This document shows positions 27,534 to 37,507 of a stretch of DNA of 64,000 nt, in pieces. The number at the start of each line of letters is the position of its first letter. The stretch's first letter is position 1. The translations under genes and the position numbers were made by a program. The DNA is from Nitrospira sp. GTDB lineage: Bacteria; Nitrospirota; Nitrospiria; Nitrospirales; Nitrospiraceae. The notes beneath the pieces are model-generated. The model was not told the DNA's origin and did no database searches. It saw only the letters and a program-made list of their open reading frames with translations. The stretch spans positions 1 through 64,000 of the forward strand of contig SWDS01000001.1 in assembly GCA_005116745.1 (NCBI GenBank). Reading direction: 5' to 3'.

Positions 27534-29231
27534 ATGAGCATCATTCATGTCAACCAGATAAAGAACCATGTCGTGCGCCTCTTCGACGGCAAGATTGATA
27601 TGACTGACGCCGGACGGCCAGGCGCAGACTACGACAATCAGTTTTTGACGAGATCTCTTGCCGCCTATACCATTCACTACCTTTCTGGCGCAGAGCCGAC
27701 TAGCTGTGCGCAGGCTATAACTGATGGCGGCGATGACAATGGGATTGATGCCATCTTCTATCACGAGCCAGAAAAGCGTCTCTATATTGTTCAGTCGAAG
27801 TGGATACACGATGGTAGCGGAGAGCCATCAAATGGGGACATGAAGAAGTTCATCGCTGGTGTTACCGATCTTTTTAATATGCGCTTTGAACGCTTCAATA
27901 AGAAGGTGAACGCGGTCAAAGCAACATTGCTTCAGGTTCTCAATGATCCGCAGTCTACCTACAGTGTTGTTGTTGCATACACCGGACTCAATACGCTTGC
28001 AGAACCCTCACGGCGCGATCTTGATGACCTCATAAAAGAGATGAACGATGCTAGTGAGATGCTAACAGTCACTACGCTCAATCAATCCGGATTGCATGCA
28101 TCACTGACCGCTCGTCTTGCGGGTGAGCCAATCAACGTTGACTTCGGACTCAAGTCTTGGGGAAAGATCGATACACCGCATATCGCCTTCTACGGCCAGG
28201 TGGCTGCCTCGATTATCGCAGAGTGGTGGAGCAAATTCGGGGATCGTCTCTTTGCGCGGAATCTTCGAAGCCTTCTGGGCGACACCGACGTTAACAACGA
28301 GATGCGACAAACGCTTGAGGAGTCGCCGGAACGCTTTTGGTACTTCAATAACGGCATCACAATCATCGCAGGAAAGATCACGAAAACAATGGCTGGTGGA
28401 GGCGGGACGGACTTCGGAATGTTTCACTGTGAGGACATCAGTGTCGTCAATGGCGCCCAGACAGTCAGCACGATAGGTCGCCATGCGGTAAAAGCGTCCG
28501 AGAAGGTTGCACGCGCATTTATTCCTTTGCGGGTAATATCTCTTGAAAAAGCAAATGCCGCTCTTGGCACTGCGATCACGAAAACAAATAATAGACAAAA
28601 CCGCATAGATAATCGAGATTTCGTAACGCTTGACCCAGCGCAGTCGCGTTTGCGCGCAGAGCTGGGTGTTGAGGGAATTATGTACAACGTGACTCGCTCA
28701 GATTCCGTTGTGCGAAATGACAAGTCGTGTGACCTTGTCGAAGCAACCACAGCACTAGCCTGTGCATCCGGCAAACCTGGGCTGTTTGTACAGCTGAAAC
28801 GCGAAGTGGGTAAACTGTGGGAGGATATTACTCGCGCTCCGTACAAGGAGTTGTTCAATGCATCAACTAACAGTCTGTTTCTCTGGCGAGTAGTGCAGAC
28901 TCAACGTTTGATTGATAGCAGCATATACAAAATGTCCACGCTCGACACTCTTGCAGGGCGAGATCTTGGATTGGCAACCCATGGCAACAGAATGATAGCC
29001 GCGATGGTATTCCGCGCGCTTCCCCTGGCACGATTTGGAGATCCTGCATTTGACCTCGCAGCCTCTATCACAGATGAGCAGTTTCTCGCATCTGTCCGCA
29101 GTGCATATGGGAAACTGAAAACCGAGCTGGACAGCAGTTACCCCAACGCAATCGTCCCGACATTGTTTAAGAACTTGACCAAGTGCAGCGATCTGTTCGC
29201 GAAAACCATAATAAGCTTGCCGACATCGTAG
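27534..29231 (+). CDS. AIPR-family (abortive infection phage resistance) protein
   Basis: This is a 565-residue protein of the AIPR family, tied to phage defence and often sitting in restriction islands. The family blocks FWYFNNGITII (268-278), VVNGAQTVSTI (304-314) and a TNNRQNRID segment are intact. The N-terminal part has a restriction-endonuclease-like pattern: Asp72 in DDNGIDAIF and Gln87/Lys89 in YIVQSKW, an Mrr-like D...QxK core. Base composition is less GC-rich than the neighbours, with more A-rich codons, a sign of transfer. It ends 18 bases before hypD and probably arrived with the mobile elements upstream. No methylase or second defence gene is adjacent. Confidence 0.83.
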   Translation: MSIIHVNQIKNHVVRLFDGKIDMTDAGRPGADYDNQFLTRSLAAYTIHYLSGAEPTSCAQAITDGGDDNGIDAIFYHEPEKRLYIVQSKWIHDGSGEPSNGDMKKFIAGVTDLFNMRFERFNKKVNAVKATLLQVLNDPQSTYSVVVAYTGLNTLAEPSRRDLDDLIKEMNDASEMLTVTTLNQSGLHASLTARLAGEPINVDFGLKSWGKIDTPHIAFYGQVAASIIAEWWSKFGDRLFARNLRSLLGDTDVNNEMRQTLEESPERFWYFNNGITIIAGKITKTMAGGGGTDFGMFHCEDISVVNGAQTVSTIGRHAVKASEKVARAFIPLRVISLEKANAALGTAITKTNNRQNRIDNRDFVTLDPAQSRLRAELGVEGIMYNVTRSDSVVRNDKSCDLVEATTALACASGKPGLFVQLKREVGKLWEDITRAPYKELFNASTNSLFLWRVVQTQRLIDSSIYKMSTLDTLAGRDLGLATHGNRMIAAMVFRALPLARFGDPAFDLAASITDEQFLASVRSAYGKLKTELDSSYPNAIVPTLFKNLTKCSDLFAKTIISLPTS

Positions 29232-29249
29232 TTTCTGGGGATCACCTTC

Positions 29250-30359
29250 ATGAAGTACGTGGATGAATTTCGTGATCGTGCCGTGGCAGAGGCTTTGGCG
29301 GAGAGGATCAAGAAGACGATATGCCAGCCTTGGACGATCATGGAGGTGTGCGGGGGGCAGACCCATGCGATCGTGCGGTTCGGTCTCGATAGCCTGTTGC
29401 CGAAAGATCTGACGTTGGTCCACGGACCAGGCTGTCCGGTCTGTGTGACGTCGGTGTCGTTGATCGACCAGGCGGTCTGTCTCGCATCCTTGCCTCGGGT
29501 GATCTTCTGCTCGTTCGGCGACATGTTGCGCGTTCCCGGCTCCCAGGGTGACTTGTTCGGCGTGAAGGCGGCAGGCGGGGATGTGCGGATCATCTATTCG
29601 CCGTTGGATGCGCTCGAACTGGCTCGCAAGAATCCTGATCGAGAAGTCATTTGTTTCGCGGTGGGATTTGAAACCACTGCCCCAGCCTGGGCCATGGCAG
29701 CCTCGCAGGCGAAGCAGTCAGGGGTCACCAACTTCAGCCTGCTGATCGCCCATGTGCTGGTGCCTCCGGCAATGGAAGCGATCCTGTCGTCGCCGAAAAA
29801 TCGCATCCAGGGTTTTCTTGCTGCTGGCCATGTCTGTACCGTGATGGGCTATGAGGAGTACGAGGCCATTGCCCAGCGATATCGAGTACCGATCGTCGTG
29901 ACCGGGTTTGAGCCGCTCGATGTGCTCGAAGGCGTGGCGATGCTGGTGAGTCAGTTAGAGGAAGGGCGAGTTGAAGTCGAAAATCAGTACGTGCGATCCG
30001 TCAGCCGGGAGGGGAACCTACCAGCGAGGACCATCGTCGACGAAGTCTTTGAACCGGTGTCGCGCTCCTGGCGTGGCATTGGCGAAATTCAAGCAAGCGG
30101 CTTGCGCCTCAAGCCGGTCTACGGTGCCTACGACGCCGAAGTAAAGTTTCAACGTGAACTGGCGCAGCTTTCAGTAGGCATTGAAGATCCGGAATGCCAG
30201 AGCGGGCTGGTTCTCCAGGGATTGCTCAAGCCGATGGACTGTCCGGCCTTCGGGGTTCGTTGCACGCCGGAACAGCCGTTAGGTGCGCCGATGGTGTCGA
30301 GTGAGGGAGCCTGTGCCGCCTATTATCGGTATCGCTCCCATGCCACTAGTAAGGTCTAG
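29250..30359 (+). CDS. hypD: [NiFe] hydrogenase maturation protein HypD
   Basis: HypD is the iron-sulfur scaffold on which, with HypC, the Fe(CN)2CO group is built. The protein is 369 residues. Conserved Cys34 lies in MEVCGGQTH, and Cys62/Cys65 in GPGCPVCVT. The C-terminal cluster Cys lie in [12 protein letters not shown] and GACAAYYRY. hypE follows 17 bases later. The expected upstream partner hypC is absent; a defence gene occupies that place. The ribosome binding site is weak. Confidence 0.95.
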   Translation: MKYVDEFRDRAVAEALAERIKKTICQPWTIMEVCGGQTHAIVRFGLDSLLPKDLTLVHGPGCPVCVTSVSLIDQAVCLASLPRVIFCSFGDMLRVPGSQGDLFGVKAAGGDVRIIYSPLDALELARKNPDREVICFAVGFETTAPAWAMAASQAKQSGVTNFSLLIAHVLVPPAMEAILSSPKNRIQGFLAAGHVCTVMGYEEYEAIAQRYRVPIVVTGFEPLDVLEGVAMLVSQLEEGRVEVENQYVRSVSREGNLPARTIVDEVFEPVSRSWRGIGEIQASGLRLKPVYGAYDAEVKFQRELAQLSVGIEDPECQSGLVLQGLLKPMDCPAFGVRCTPEQPLGAPMVSSEGACAAYYRYRSHATSKV

Positions 30360-30376
30360 ACGGAAAGAGCGAGCAA

Positions 30377-31438
30377 ATGACTCTGCATGACAACAAACCA
30401 TTTGAACCGGCTTGCCCACTGCCGATCTCGGCAAAGAACACCGTGCAGCTTGCACATGGTGGCGGCGGTCGCCTCATGCAGGAGTTGATTCAAGACGTCT
30501 TCGTGCGGGCCTTTCATAATCCTATGCTGGCGCCACTCCACGACGGCGCAACGTGGCCCGTCGAGAAAGGCACGCTTGCCTTCACCACGGATTCCTATGT
30601 GGTGCGTCCGCTGTTTTTCCCTGGGGGTGACATCGGGAGTTTGGCGGTCAATGGCACGATCAATGATCTGGCCATGTGTGGCGCCAAGCCGCTGTATCTG
30701 AGCGCGGGATTCATCCTTGAAGAGGGCCTCAGTATGGACGTGCTCCAGCGAGTCGTGAACTCCATGGCCGAGGCGGCGCGAGCGGCAGGTGTGCCGATCG
30801 TGACAGGCGACACGAAGGTGGTGGATCGCGGCAAGGGCGACGAGATCTTCATTAATACAGCGGGGGTTGGTTTTGTCCCAGCCGGCGTCCGCGTGTTGCC
30901 GACGTTGATCCAACCGGGCGATGCCATTCTCGTGAGCGGTGACCTCGGTTCTCACGGTGTGGCGGTGCTCAGTGTGCGGGAAGGACTCACGTTCGAGGGC
31001 GACATCAAAAGCGATTCAGCACCGTTGCATCACATCGTGGCGGACTTACTCGAGAGCGGCATCGATATCCATTGTCTGCGCGATCTCACTCGTGGTGGGC
31101 TGGCTAGCGTGTTGAACGAACTGGCCGTTGCAGCAAAGGTCGGGATGACGGTGGAAGAACCTGTCATTCCGGTGAGCGAACCGGTGCGTGGAGCCTGCGA
31201 GCTGTTGGGGCTCGATCCACTCTATGTGGCGAACGAGGGACGCTTCGTCGCGATCGTACCGGCTCTACAAGCCGAAGCCGCGCTCGCTGTGATGCGCCGG
31301 CACAAGGCAGCCAGCTTGGCGGCTCACATCGGGACGGTGACAGATCGCAATCCTCCGATGGTTATCTTACAGACTGTTATTGGCACGCATCGTGTTCTGG
31401 ATCTATTGTCGGGCGAGCAACTGCCTCGCATCTGTTAG
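30377..31438 (+). CDS. hypE: [NiFe] hydrogenase maturation protein HypE
   Basis: HypE dehydrates the carbamoyl group carried on its last Cys to make cyanide ligands for the hydrogenase iron. The protein is 353 residues and ends in PRIC, so the essential C-terminal Cys353 is kept. [48 protein letters not shown] and [13 protein letters not shown] are the ATP-binding and family blocks. It is the last gene of the unit; no hydrogenase structural gene is in the window. Confidence 0.95.
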   Translation: MTLHDNKPFEPACPLPISAKNTVQLAHGGGGRLMQELIQDVFVRAFHNPMLAPLHDGATWPVEKGTLAFTTDSYVVRPLFFPGGDIGSLAVNGTINDLAMCGAKPLYLSAGFILEEGLSMDVLQRVVNSMAEAARAAGVPIVTGDTKVVDRGKGDEIFINTAGVGFVPAGVRVLPTLIQPGDAILVSGDLGSHGVAVLSVREGLTFEGDIKSDSAPLHHIVADLLESGIDIHCLRDLTRGGLASVLNELAVAAKVGMTVEEPVIPVSEPVRGACELLGLDPLYVANEGRFVAIVPALQAEAALAVMRRHKAASLAAHIGTVTDRNPPMVILQTVIGTHRVLDLLSGEQLPRIC

Positions 31439-31683
31439 CACCGTCCGAAGTCTCCCACCTTCACTGAAAAGTGCTTAGCGAAATGTAGCATTCTGCGACA
31501 GTGATCGGTTGACCTTCCGCAGAGTTTTTCCCGACACTAAATGAGGGGCCGCACTGGAGACGGTGCGACGTCCTGTCCTTTCAACACCTTCAGCTTTGGC
31601 AGAGAGGGCTGTACGGTTAGCTCTGATGGCACAATGATTGCGCGGTGGGAATGTTAGAGGTGATCAGCTTGAGGTGGAGGAAT

Positions 31684-32055
31684 ATGTCACTGATATCCAG
31701 GGTGTTGTTGCTCTTGATGACTTTGTCGTGTGTGAACTCGGCCTATGCTGCTTCGGAGCAGATGAAAGGAAGTCCGCAGACGCTGCGTGAACACTACGAT
31801 CTCCAAGAAGGCAAACGCCTCTACGAGCAGTATTGCCGGTTCTGCCATGGTGAACAGGGGAAAGGGAAAGCCTTTGATGTGACTCCGCCACCGGCCGATC
31901 TCACCAGTCCCGCCGTTCAGCAGAAGTCAGATTTCGAGCTCACACAGATTATTCACGGGGGTGAGCAGGGCACCGCGATGGGGGCCTGGAAATGGGCGTT
32001 GTCTGACAAAGATAAGCAGAATGTCCTGCAGTACATCCGATCGTTGGCTCGCTGA
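31684..32055 (+). CDS. periplasmic c-type cytochrome
   Basis: This 123-residue protein has a signal peptide ending in NSAYAA and a single class I heme c: C51-R-F-C54-H55, with a likely axial Met in GTAMGAWKW near the C-terminus. Length fits a small monoheme electron carrier. GGTGGAGGAAT directly before ATG 31684 fixes the start; an upstream in-frame start at 31645 is less likely. Its redox partner is not evident. Confidence 0.88.
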   Translation: MSLISRVLLLLMTLSCVNSAYAASEQMKGSPQTLREHYDLQEGKRLYEQYCRFCHGEQGKGKAFDVTPPPADLTSPAVQQKSDFELTQIIHGGEQGTAMGAWKWALSDKDKQNVLQYIRSLAR

Positions 32056-32248
32056 TGACCAGCTGAGATGTGATTGCCATTACCCATTACAATGTGAATG
32101 TCGTCGCTCATGGGATGGAGAGGCGGGGCTGACAAGATTCGTGTTCCGACATATGAGCCTCGCATGCCCACTTGTTGAGAGGATTCCGTGTAGTACAATC
32201 ATCCCAGGCCCTCAGCTCACAGTTTCAGTATGGAAACGTCTAACACTG

Positions 32249-32653
32249 ATGATCGACACGTCCAGCCGTAGATGTGAAGTGAGAAAGAGTCATGGCAATC
32301 AGGCGATTGCTTTGAGCTGCAGAGGTCTGCTGCTGTGCTGCATCGTCGTATTGGTATGTTCCGGCTGCGCCTCACCTGTATTGATCGAGATGGATTCCTA
32401 TGACCCGTCACACAATCAGATGGAGATCGCCAACTACTATCGCAATCAAGCTGTTGCGATGCGCGAGAAGGCCGACGCGCAAGCGACGGCTGCTGTACGG
32501 TATGAAGCCCTTTTTGGACCAGAGGCTGACTTAGTCTCCGGTGCCAAGTCATTGGCGCACTATTATGAGCAGACGGCACAAGAATTAGAACGAGTGGCTC
32601 AAGCCCATGAGGCTCTTGCTCGGAACAAGCAAACGCCTGCGGCTGTTCGGTAA
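32249..32653 (+). CDS. hypothetical lipoprotein
   Basis: This protein of about 134 residues has a lipoprotein signal (LLLCCIVVLVCSGC, lipid Cys about 40). The mature part is largely helical and Ala/Glu/Gln rich (YYRNQAVAMREKADAQATAA, then YYEQTAQELERVAQAHEALA), likely a periplasmic coiled coil. I do not recognise a family. The start could be ATG 32249 or GTG 32279; an N-terminal extension open from 31961 overlaps the cytochrome gene and is rejected. It lies just ahead of the SPFH lipoprotein and may share its transcript. Confidence 0.65.
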   Translation: MIDTSSRRCEVRKSHGNQAIALSCRGLLLCCIVVLVCSGCASPVLIEMDSYDPSHNQMEIANYYRNQAVAMREKADAQATAAVRYEALFGPEADLVSGAKSLAHYYEQTAQELERVAQAHEALARNKQTPAAVR

Positions 32654-32700
32654 GTGATGAGATTGGCTGAAACGTACACGATAAGAAAGAGGAGGGGGCT

Positions 32701-33558
32701 ATGAAACAGTCTTCGATCATTCGTCTGCTTCTTGTTCTGATCCCGCTACTAATGACCCTTCAGAGTTGCAGTAGTACGGTGTATCCAGGAAGTCGCGGGC
32801 TACGGTGGTCTCCCCTTAGCAGTGGATTAGCGAAAGAACCGCTCAAGGAAGGAATCTACTGGCGGGCGCCGTGGAATGACGTTTTGGTCTACGACACGCG
32901 ATGGAAAAGCTTCCGGGAAAAAGTCGATGCCTTGACTGCAGATGATCTGCCAGTCACGGTCTACGCGACCATCACGATGCGCCCAGCACCCGATGAAATC
33001 TACTTTCTGGCGCAGGAAGTCGGGCCTGAGTGGTACAAGCAACTCGTGCACCCCCAACTCTTGTCGGCTGTCCGTGGGGTCGTCGCCAACTATTCGATGG
33101 TGACACTTCCGGAGCGCAGCAGCGAAATCGGCAATAAGATCGAAGCCGTCGTCGTCGAAACACTGAAAGGTCGCCATTTGGATGTCTACAACGTGGCGCT
33201 TTCCGAAATGGAATTCTCCCAGATGGTCTTGCGGGCCATCGAACAAAAGCAGGCCAAGGAGCAGGAGAAGGAGCAGAAGGACTTCGAGGTGGTCATTGCC
33301 CAGCGCAATGCGGAGATTGCCAGGATTCAGGCCAAGGGCGAGGGTGATTCCTTGAAGATTCGGGCGGAAGGCGAATCCGACAGCATGAAGATCCGCGCCG
33401 TGGGGCAGGCGCAGGCGCAGGAAGTCATCACCAAAACGCTGACGCCGGATTATTTGAAGTTCAAGCTCTATGAAAACCCTAATTCCAAGACCATCATCGT
33501 ACCCGAAAAGCTCAATGTTCCACTGATTCTGAGTCCTGGCGCCGATCACCCGCGATAG
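32701..33558 (+). CDS. prohibitin/SPFH (Band 7) family lipoprotein
   Basis: This 285-residue protein has a lipobox LMTLQSC (lipid Cys23) and a Band 7/prohibitin core: KEGIYWRAPWNDVLVYDTR, VTVYATITMRPAPDEIY, LPERSSEIGNKIEAVVVETL and a long charged helix AIEQKQAKEQEKEQKDFE. The helix is followed by two near-repeats, GEGDSLKIRAEG and GESDSMKIRAVG. SPFH proteins build large membrane rings that scaffold or guard proteases. A lipoprotein form facing the periplasm is unusual but recurrent. AAGAGGAG precedes the ATG, and the CBS gene follows eight bases later. Confidence 0.85.
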   Translation: MKQSSIIRLLLVLIPLLMTLQSCSSTVYPGSRGLRWSPLSSGLAKEPLKEGIYWRAPWNDVLVYDTRWKSFREKVDALTADDLPVTVYATITMRPAPDEIYFLAQEVGPEWYKQLVHPQLLSAVRGVVANYSMVTLPERSSEIGNKIEAVVVETLKGRHLDVYNVALSEMEFSQMVLRAIEQKQAKEQEKEQKDFEVVIAQRNAEIARIQAKGEGDSLKIRAEGESDSMKIRAVGQAQAQEVITKTLTPDYLKFKLYENPNSKTIIVPEKLNVPLILSPGADHPR

Positions 33559-33566
33559 GAGTCGTC

Positions 33567-34025
33567 ATGAGACTGGCGCAGTATTTCGAGCATGCCTATG
33601 ACTCGAAAACGCTCACGGTGCGACACATCATGGAGGGGGCGGTCTGTACGGTGAGTCCTGAAACCAGGGGGATCGTGATTGCCGAGATCATGGCCGAGCG
33701 GAATTTTGGGGCGGTGCCCGTCGTGGAACGCGATTCAACCCTCGTCGGTCTGGTGTCTGAATTCGACCTGCTACGAGCCATTGACGAGGGAAAAGATCTT
33801 CGCCATATCATGGCCGAAGACATGATGACGAGACATGTCGTGACGGTGACCGAAGACATGCTGGTGCAGGATTTTATCAAGCTCCTTCAACAGCAACACC
33901 TTATCCGAACTCCGGTTGTGAAGGGGAACATGTTGGTCGGGATCGCCACGAGACGGGATGCGGTGTTCGCCTATGTGAAGGCGATGGCCCCATACTGGAG
34001 CCCGAGGAAGGGTGGAGATATGTAA
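33567..34025 (+). CDS. tandem CBS-domain protein
   Basis: This 152-residue protein has two CBS motifs (about 20-75 and 85-138): LVGLVSEFDLLRAI and LVGIATRRDAVFAYV are the ends of each. It is separated by eight bases from the SPFH lipoprotein and has its own GATAGGAG ribosome binding site, so they are one transcript. It could tie adenylate status to its neighbours, but the partner is unknown. Confidence 0.87.
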   Translation: MRLAQYFEHAYDSKTLTVRHIMEGAVCTVSPETRGIVIAEIMAERNFGAVPVVERDSTLVGLVSEFDLLRAIDEGKDLRHIMAEDMMTRHVVTVTEDMLVQDFIKLLQQQHLIRTPVVKGNMLVGIATRRDAVFAYVKAMAPYWSPRKGGDM

Positions 34026-34408
34026 TGCTGAAGTGTGCTACGCACACGCTCGGCTGTGGTAGGACTCTCCGAGCGTTGTGGTACTATCGCAAACGTAAGA
34101 GAGTCGGTTAAGACGACCGCAACGCAAGGTATAGGACCCGCTCACTATCTCCGCAGCCTGTAACCCTCCCTGCCATCTTCGCCGATCGAGCACAAACGTC
34201 ACGTTCAGGTTCACATAATACAAGGTGACCTTGATCTTCCCGATTGTGACATGACCCAAGCGGACTTGATGTCGTGCACCATCTTGGATGCGTTGGCTAT
34301 TGTTTCCCTTCCGAGTTTGAGCCACCCGTTGTGTACGTAAAAATAACTGTGTGCCGAATTTGACCTTGCGGGGTCTCTCTAGGTGGACTAGAATCAACTT
34401 CTCTCACC
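34026..34408. other. intergenic stretch without a supported gene
   Basis: This is 383 bases before the PAS kinase. The minus strand is open for 119 codons (34038-34397), but it has no start signal or recognisable family. The promoter of the kinase should be here; I could not pick a clear one. Confidence 0.45.
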
Positions 34409-36787
34409 ATGACACCCAAAGTCGCCAAAAAAGAGCGTTGGGTGAGGGCACGACTGCTTTCACAGGCACCTCACGCCGAAGATCGGCAAGGGAAGGCGGT
34501 CGAATCGGCACAAGACAATTTCTTCGCCGAAGCCTTCCGCCTCAGCCCTCACCTGATCGGTATTACAGATCTCGAGACAGGGCTCTGTCTCGAGATCAAT
34601 GACGCCTGCCTAGCCACATTCGGCTTTCGCCGGGATGAAGTTATCGGAAAGACGACATTGATTTTGGGCATTTGGCCTGATCCTCATGATCGGGCCAGGC
34701 TCATCGATCGATTGAAATCTGAAGGGTCGGTCCGAAACCTTGAAGTGTCGACGCGGATGAAAGATGGGGAGCTGCGACAATTTCTCATCTCGACGGACGT
34801 GATTACTCTCAGAGAGAAGCCCTGCCTCCTGACGATCGGCAATGACATTACCGATCGCAAGCGGGTTGAGGAGGTGCTGCGTCGGACCCATGAAGAGTTG
34901 GAACAACGCGTCCAGGAAAGAACGGTCGACCTCGAGCGAACCCATGCAGCGATGCGGGATAGTGAGGCGCGCTTCCGTTTGTTCATCGAACATGTGCCGG
35001 CTGCTATTGCGATGTTTGACCGCAACATGCGTTATTTGGTGGCCAGTCGCCGGTGGATGGAAGACTATCAGCTTGCAGGGGGGATCCTCGGCCGATCGCA
35101 CTACGACGAGCTTCCAGAGATTTCATTACGATGGAAAGAGATCCATCGTCGCGGACTGGCCGGAGAAATTCTGAGCGCAGATGAAGACCAGTTCGTTCGA
35201 GATGATGGCTCGATGCAGTGGATGACGTGGGATGTTCGCCCTTGGTATAGCGGCGATGAAGTAGGCGGAATTGTGATTGCCACGGAGGATGTGACGGCTC
35301 GTGTGGAGGCACAGAACGCCTTGCATGAAAGGGAGGGACGGTCCGACCAGGTCATTCAGTTGGCCAACTTCGGAATTTTTGATCATGACCATCGCACGGG
35401 GCAAATGTACTGGTCCCCTGCGATGAGAGAAATCTACGGAGTGAGACCCGATGATCCCGCGTCTTTCGAGGGGTATGTTCAGTTACTCCATCCGGAAGAC
35501 CGTGAAACAGTTGTCCTGGCTATCAAGCAGGCCCAAGATCCTGCCGGTGATGATCTCTTCTCGGTGGAACACCGTGTGTTGCACCGCGATGGGAGTGTCA
35601 GGTGGGTGAGTTTTCGATCATGGACGCTATTCGACAACGAGGGGTCTGAGCGCCGCCCTGCTCAAACCTTGGGGGCGATGATCGATATTACCAAGCGCAA
35701 ACAGGCCGAGGAAGCGCTGAAAATAAGCGAGCGCCGATTCGCATCCTTTATGGATAATTTGCACGACTTTGCCTGGATCAAAGATGCTCAGGGGCGGTAT
35801 CTCTACGTCAATCGACTCTTTGAAGAATCTCTCCTCAAAAGATTAGATTGGAAAGAAAAGACTGCGCGTGAGTTGTGGCCTGAGGAGATCGCCGTACAAT
35901 ATGAGTTGAACGATCGGAAAGTGTGGGAGACCAGGGTCCCTCTGCACACAGTCGAGCCGTTCGTTCAGGATGGGGAGTTCCGGCACGCGCTTGTGAGCAA
36001 GTTTCCCATCGTCGATCATAAAGGAGCGCCGGTGTTGCTGGGAGGTGTCGCCGTCGATATCACCGAACGCAAACAGGCGGAAGAGGCGCTTCATCGCAAC
36101 CAGCTGGAATTGCATCAGCAGCAAGTGCAATTGGAAGAACTGACGTCCAAGCTGCTGGCTGCGCAGGAGCATGAGCGAAAGCGAATCGCCCGTGATCTGC
36201 ATGACGATGTCAGCCAGCGATTGGCCGCCTTGGTCTTGGAAGTCGCATCCTTGGAACACCACCCGTCTACGGTACCCGGTGAACTGACTCGAGCGCTAGC
36301 TCCACTTCGTGAACAGTTGGAGCAGCTTTCTGACGATGTGCACACACTCGCGTATCGGCTTCACCCTTCGCTCCTGGAGCATGCCGGATTGCGCCCGGCG
36401 GTTGAAGAGCATGTTCATCAGGTTTCTCGGCGCACGGGCTTGCCCATTCATCTGAAGATGCTTGATGTTCCGGATGCGGTGCCGCTTGATCAGGCGACCT
36501 GTCTTTTCCGTGTTATGCAGGAAAGCGTTCAAAATGTGGTGAAACATGCGCAGGCAACGACCGTGACGGTCCAGCTCCGAGGGTCATCAAAGGGGGTCGG
36601 TCTGTCCGTCATTGATAATGGGAAGGGATTTGATTCACAGGACCTGCGTATTCATCAACAAGGGCTGGGATTGAGCAGTATGGAGGAACGGCTGCGACAA
36701 CTGCACGGGTTCTTCCGACTCCAATCTCGCTCATCTCACGGCACAAAGGTCTGTGCGTGGGTACCGTGCAAGGTGGAGGTCTCATGA
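34409..36787 (+). CDS. PAS-domain sensor histidine kinase (HisKA_3 / NarL-type)
   Basis: This is a 792-residue soluble kinase with no membrane span. Four PAS regions can be seen at about 40-150, 188-300, 310-432 and 440-555; each ends in a PAC-type stretch such as GNDITDRKRVEE, ATEDVTAR, MIDITKRKQAEEA and AVDITERKQAEEA. The HisKA_3 core has phospho-acceptor His598 in RKRIARDLHDDVSQRLAAL. The ATPase part shows ESVQNVVKHA (N-box), VIDNGKGFD and GLGLSSMEERL. No ribosome binding site is obvious at ATG 34409. The stop overlaps the start of a LuxR-type response regulator, its evident partner. Confidence 0.9.
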   Translation: MTPKVAKKERWVRARLLSQAPHAEDRQGKAVESAQDNFFAEAFRLSPHLIGITDLETGLCLEINDACLATFGFRRDEVIGKTTLILGIWPDPHDRARLIDRLKSEGSVRNLEVSTRMKDGELRQFLISTDVITLREKPCLLTIGNDITDRKRVEEVLRRTHEELEQRVQERTVDLERTHAAMRDSEARFRLFIEHVPAAIAMFDRNMRYLVASRRWMEDYQLAGGILGRSHYDELPEISLRWKEIHRRGLAGEILSADEDQFVRDDGSMQWMTWDVRPWYSGDEVGGIVIATEDVTARVEAQNALHEREGRSDQVIQLANFGIFDHDHRTGQMYWSPAMREIYGVRPDDPASFEGYVQLLHPEDRETVVLAIKQAQDPAGDDLFSVEHRVLHRDGSVRWVSFRSWTLFDNEGSERRPAQTLGAMIDITKRKQAEEALKISERRFASFMDNLHDFAWIKDAQGRYLYVNRLFEESLLKRLDWKEKTARELWPEEIAVQYELNDRKVWETRVPLHTVEPFVQDGEFRHALVSKFPIVDHKGAPVLLGGVAVDITERKQAEEALHRNQLELHQQQVQLEELTSKLLAAQEHERKRIARDLHDDVSQRLAALVLEVASLEHHPSTVPGELTRALAPLREQLEQLSDDVHTLAYRLHPSLLEHAGLRPAVEEHVHQVSRRTGLPIHLKMLDVPDAVPLDQATCLFRVMQESVQNVVKHAQATTVTVQLRGSSKGVGLSVIDNGKGFDSQDLRIHQQGLGLSSMEERLRQLHGFFRLQSRSSHGTKVCAWVPCKVEVS

Positions 36788-37437
36788 ATCGGCCCCGCAT
36801 TCTGATGGCTGATGATCACGCCATTGTCCTGGCTGGACTTCGGAAACTGGTGGAAGCCGAGGGCGAGGTGGTTGGTATGGTGGAGGACGGACGAGCCTTA
36901 GTGGAAGCGGCGCAGCAGCTTCGTCCCGACATCGTGTTGCTAGACATCTCAATGCCGTTGCTCAACGGACTCGATGCAGCGCGCCAAATAAGTAAGCTCG
37001 TGCCGGAGAGCAAGCTCATCTTCCTGACCATGCACGCCACCCCTACCTATGCGACCGAAGCCTTTAAGGCCGGAGCCTCCGGCTATCTGATAAAGCGGTC
37101 CGCCGCCGTGGAGCTCAAGCAAGCTATCCAGGCGGTGATGCGAGGACAACACTACATGACTCCGCTCATCACGAAAGATGTCTTGGCAGCGACACTCCAA
37201 TCTCCGGATGGTCAGTTCAATAAGCCGTTGGTGACCTCCCTTACACAACGGCAACGGGAGGTGTTACAGCTTGTGGCCGAGGGAAAAGGTACCAAGGCCA
37301 TCGCCTCGATTCTGAACATTTCCGTAAAAACCGTGGAGTTTCACAAGTTCCGCATTATGAGTGAGCTCGATCTGCACTCGACGGCCGAGCTCGTCAAATA
37401 CGCAATTGCCGAAGGCCTTGTGAGTGTGGTGTCGTAG
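36784..37437 (+). CDS. LuxR/NarL-family response regulator
   Basis: This is a 217-residue regulator from ATG 36784, which overlaps the kinase stop (ATGA). The receiver has the acidic pair in ADDHAIVLAG, phospho-acceptor Asp54 in VLLDISMP, and Lys in GYLIKRSA. The C-terminal LuxR helix-turn-helix is SLTQRQREVLQLVAEGKGTK, then SVKTVEFHKFRIM. The genes it controls are not known; the palindromic sites just downstream at 37508-37534 could be tested. Confidence 0.92.
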   Translation: MNRPRILMADDHAIVLAGLRKLVEAEGEVVGMVEDGRALVEAAQQLRPDIVLLDISMPLLNGLDAARQISKLVPESKLIFLTMHATPTYATEAFKAGASGYLIKRSAAVELKQAIQAVMRGQHYMTPLITKDVLAATLQSPDGQFNKPLVTSLTQRQREVLQLVAEGKGTKAIASILNISVKTVEFHKFRIMSELDLHSTAELVKYAIAEGLVSVVS

Positions 37438-37507
37438 TCGCATCCACTGGGCACGCCTACTACCCGAGGTATCATCGTGTTCTACTGCTACAACATCATG
37501 AACTCAT

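Noticed and set aside
34038-34397. 119-codon open frame on the minus strand
   Set aside because: No ribosome binding site and no recognisable family; likely chance.
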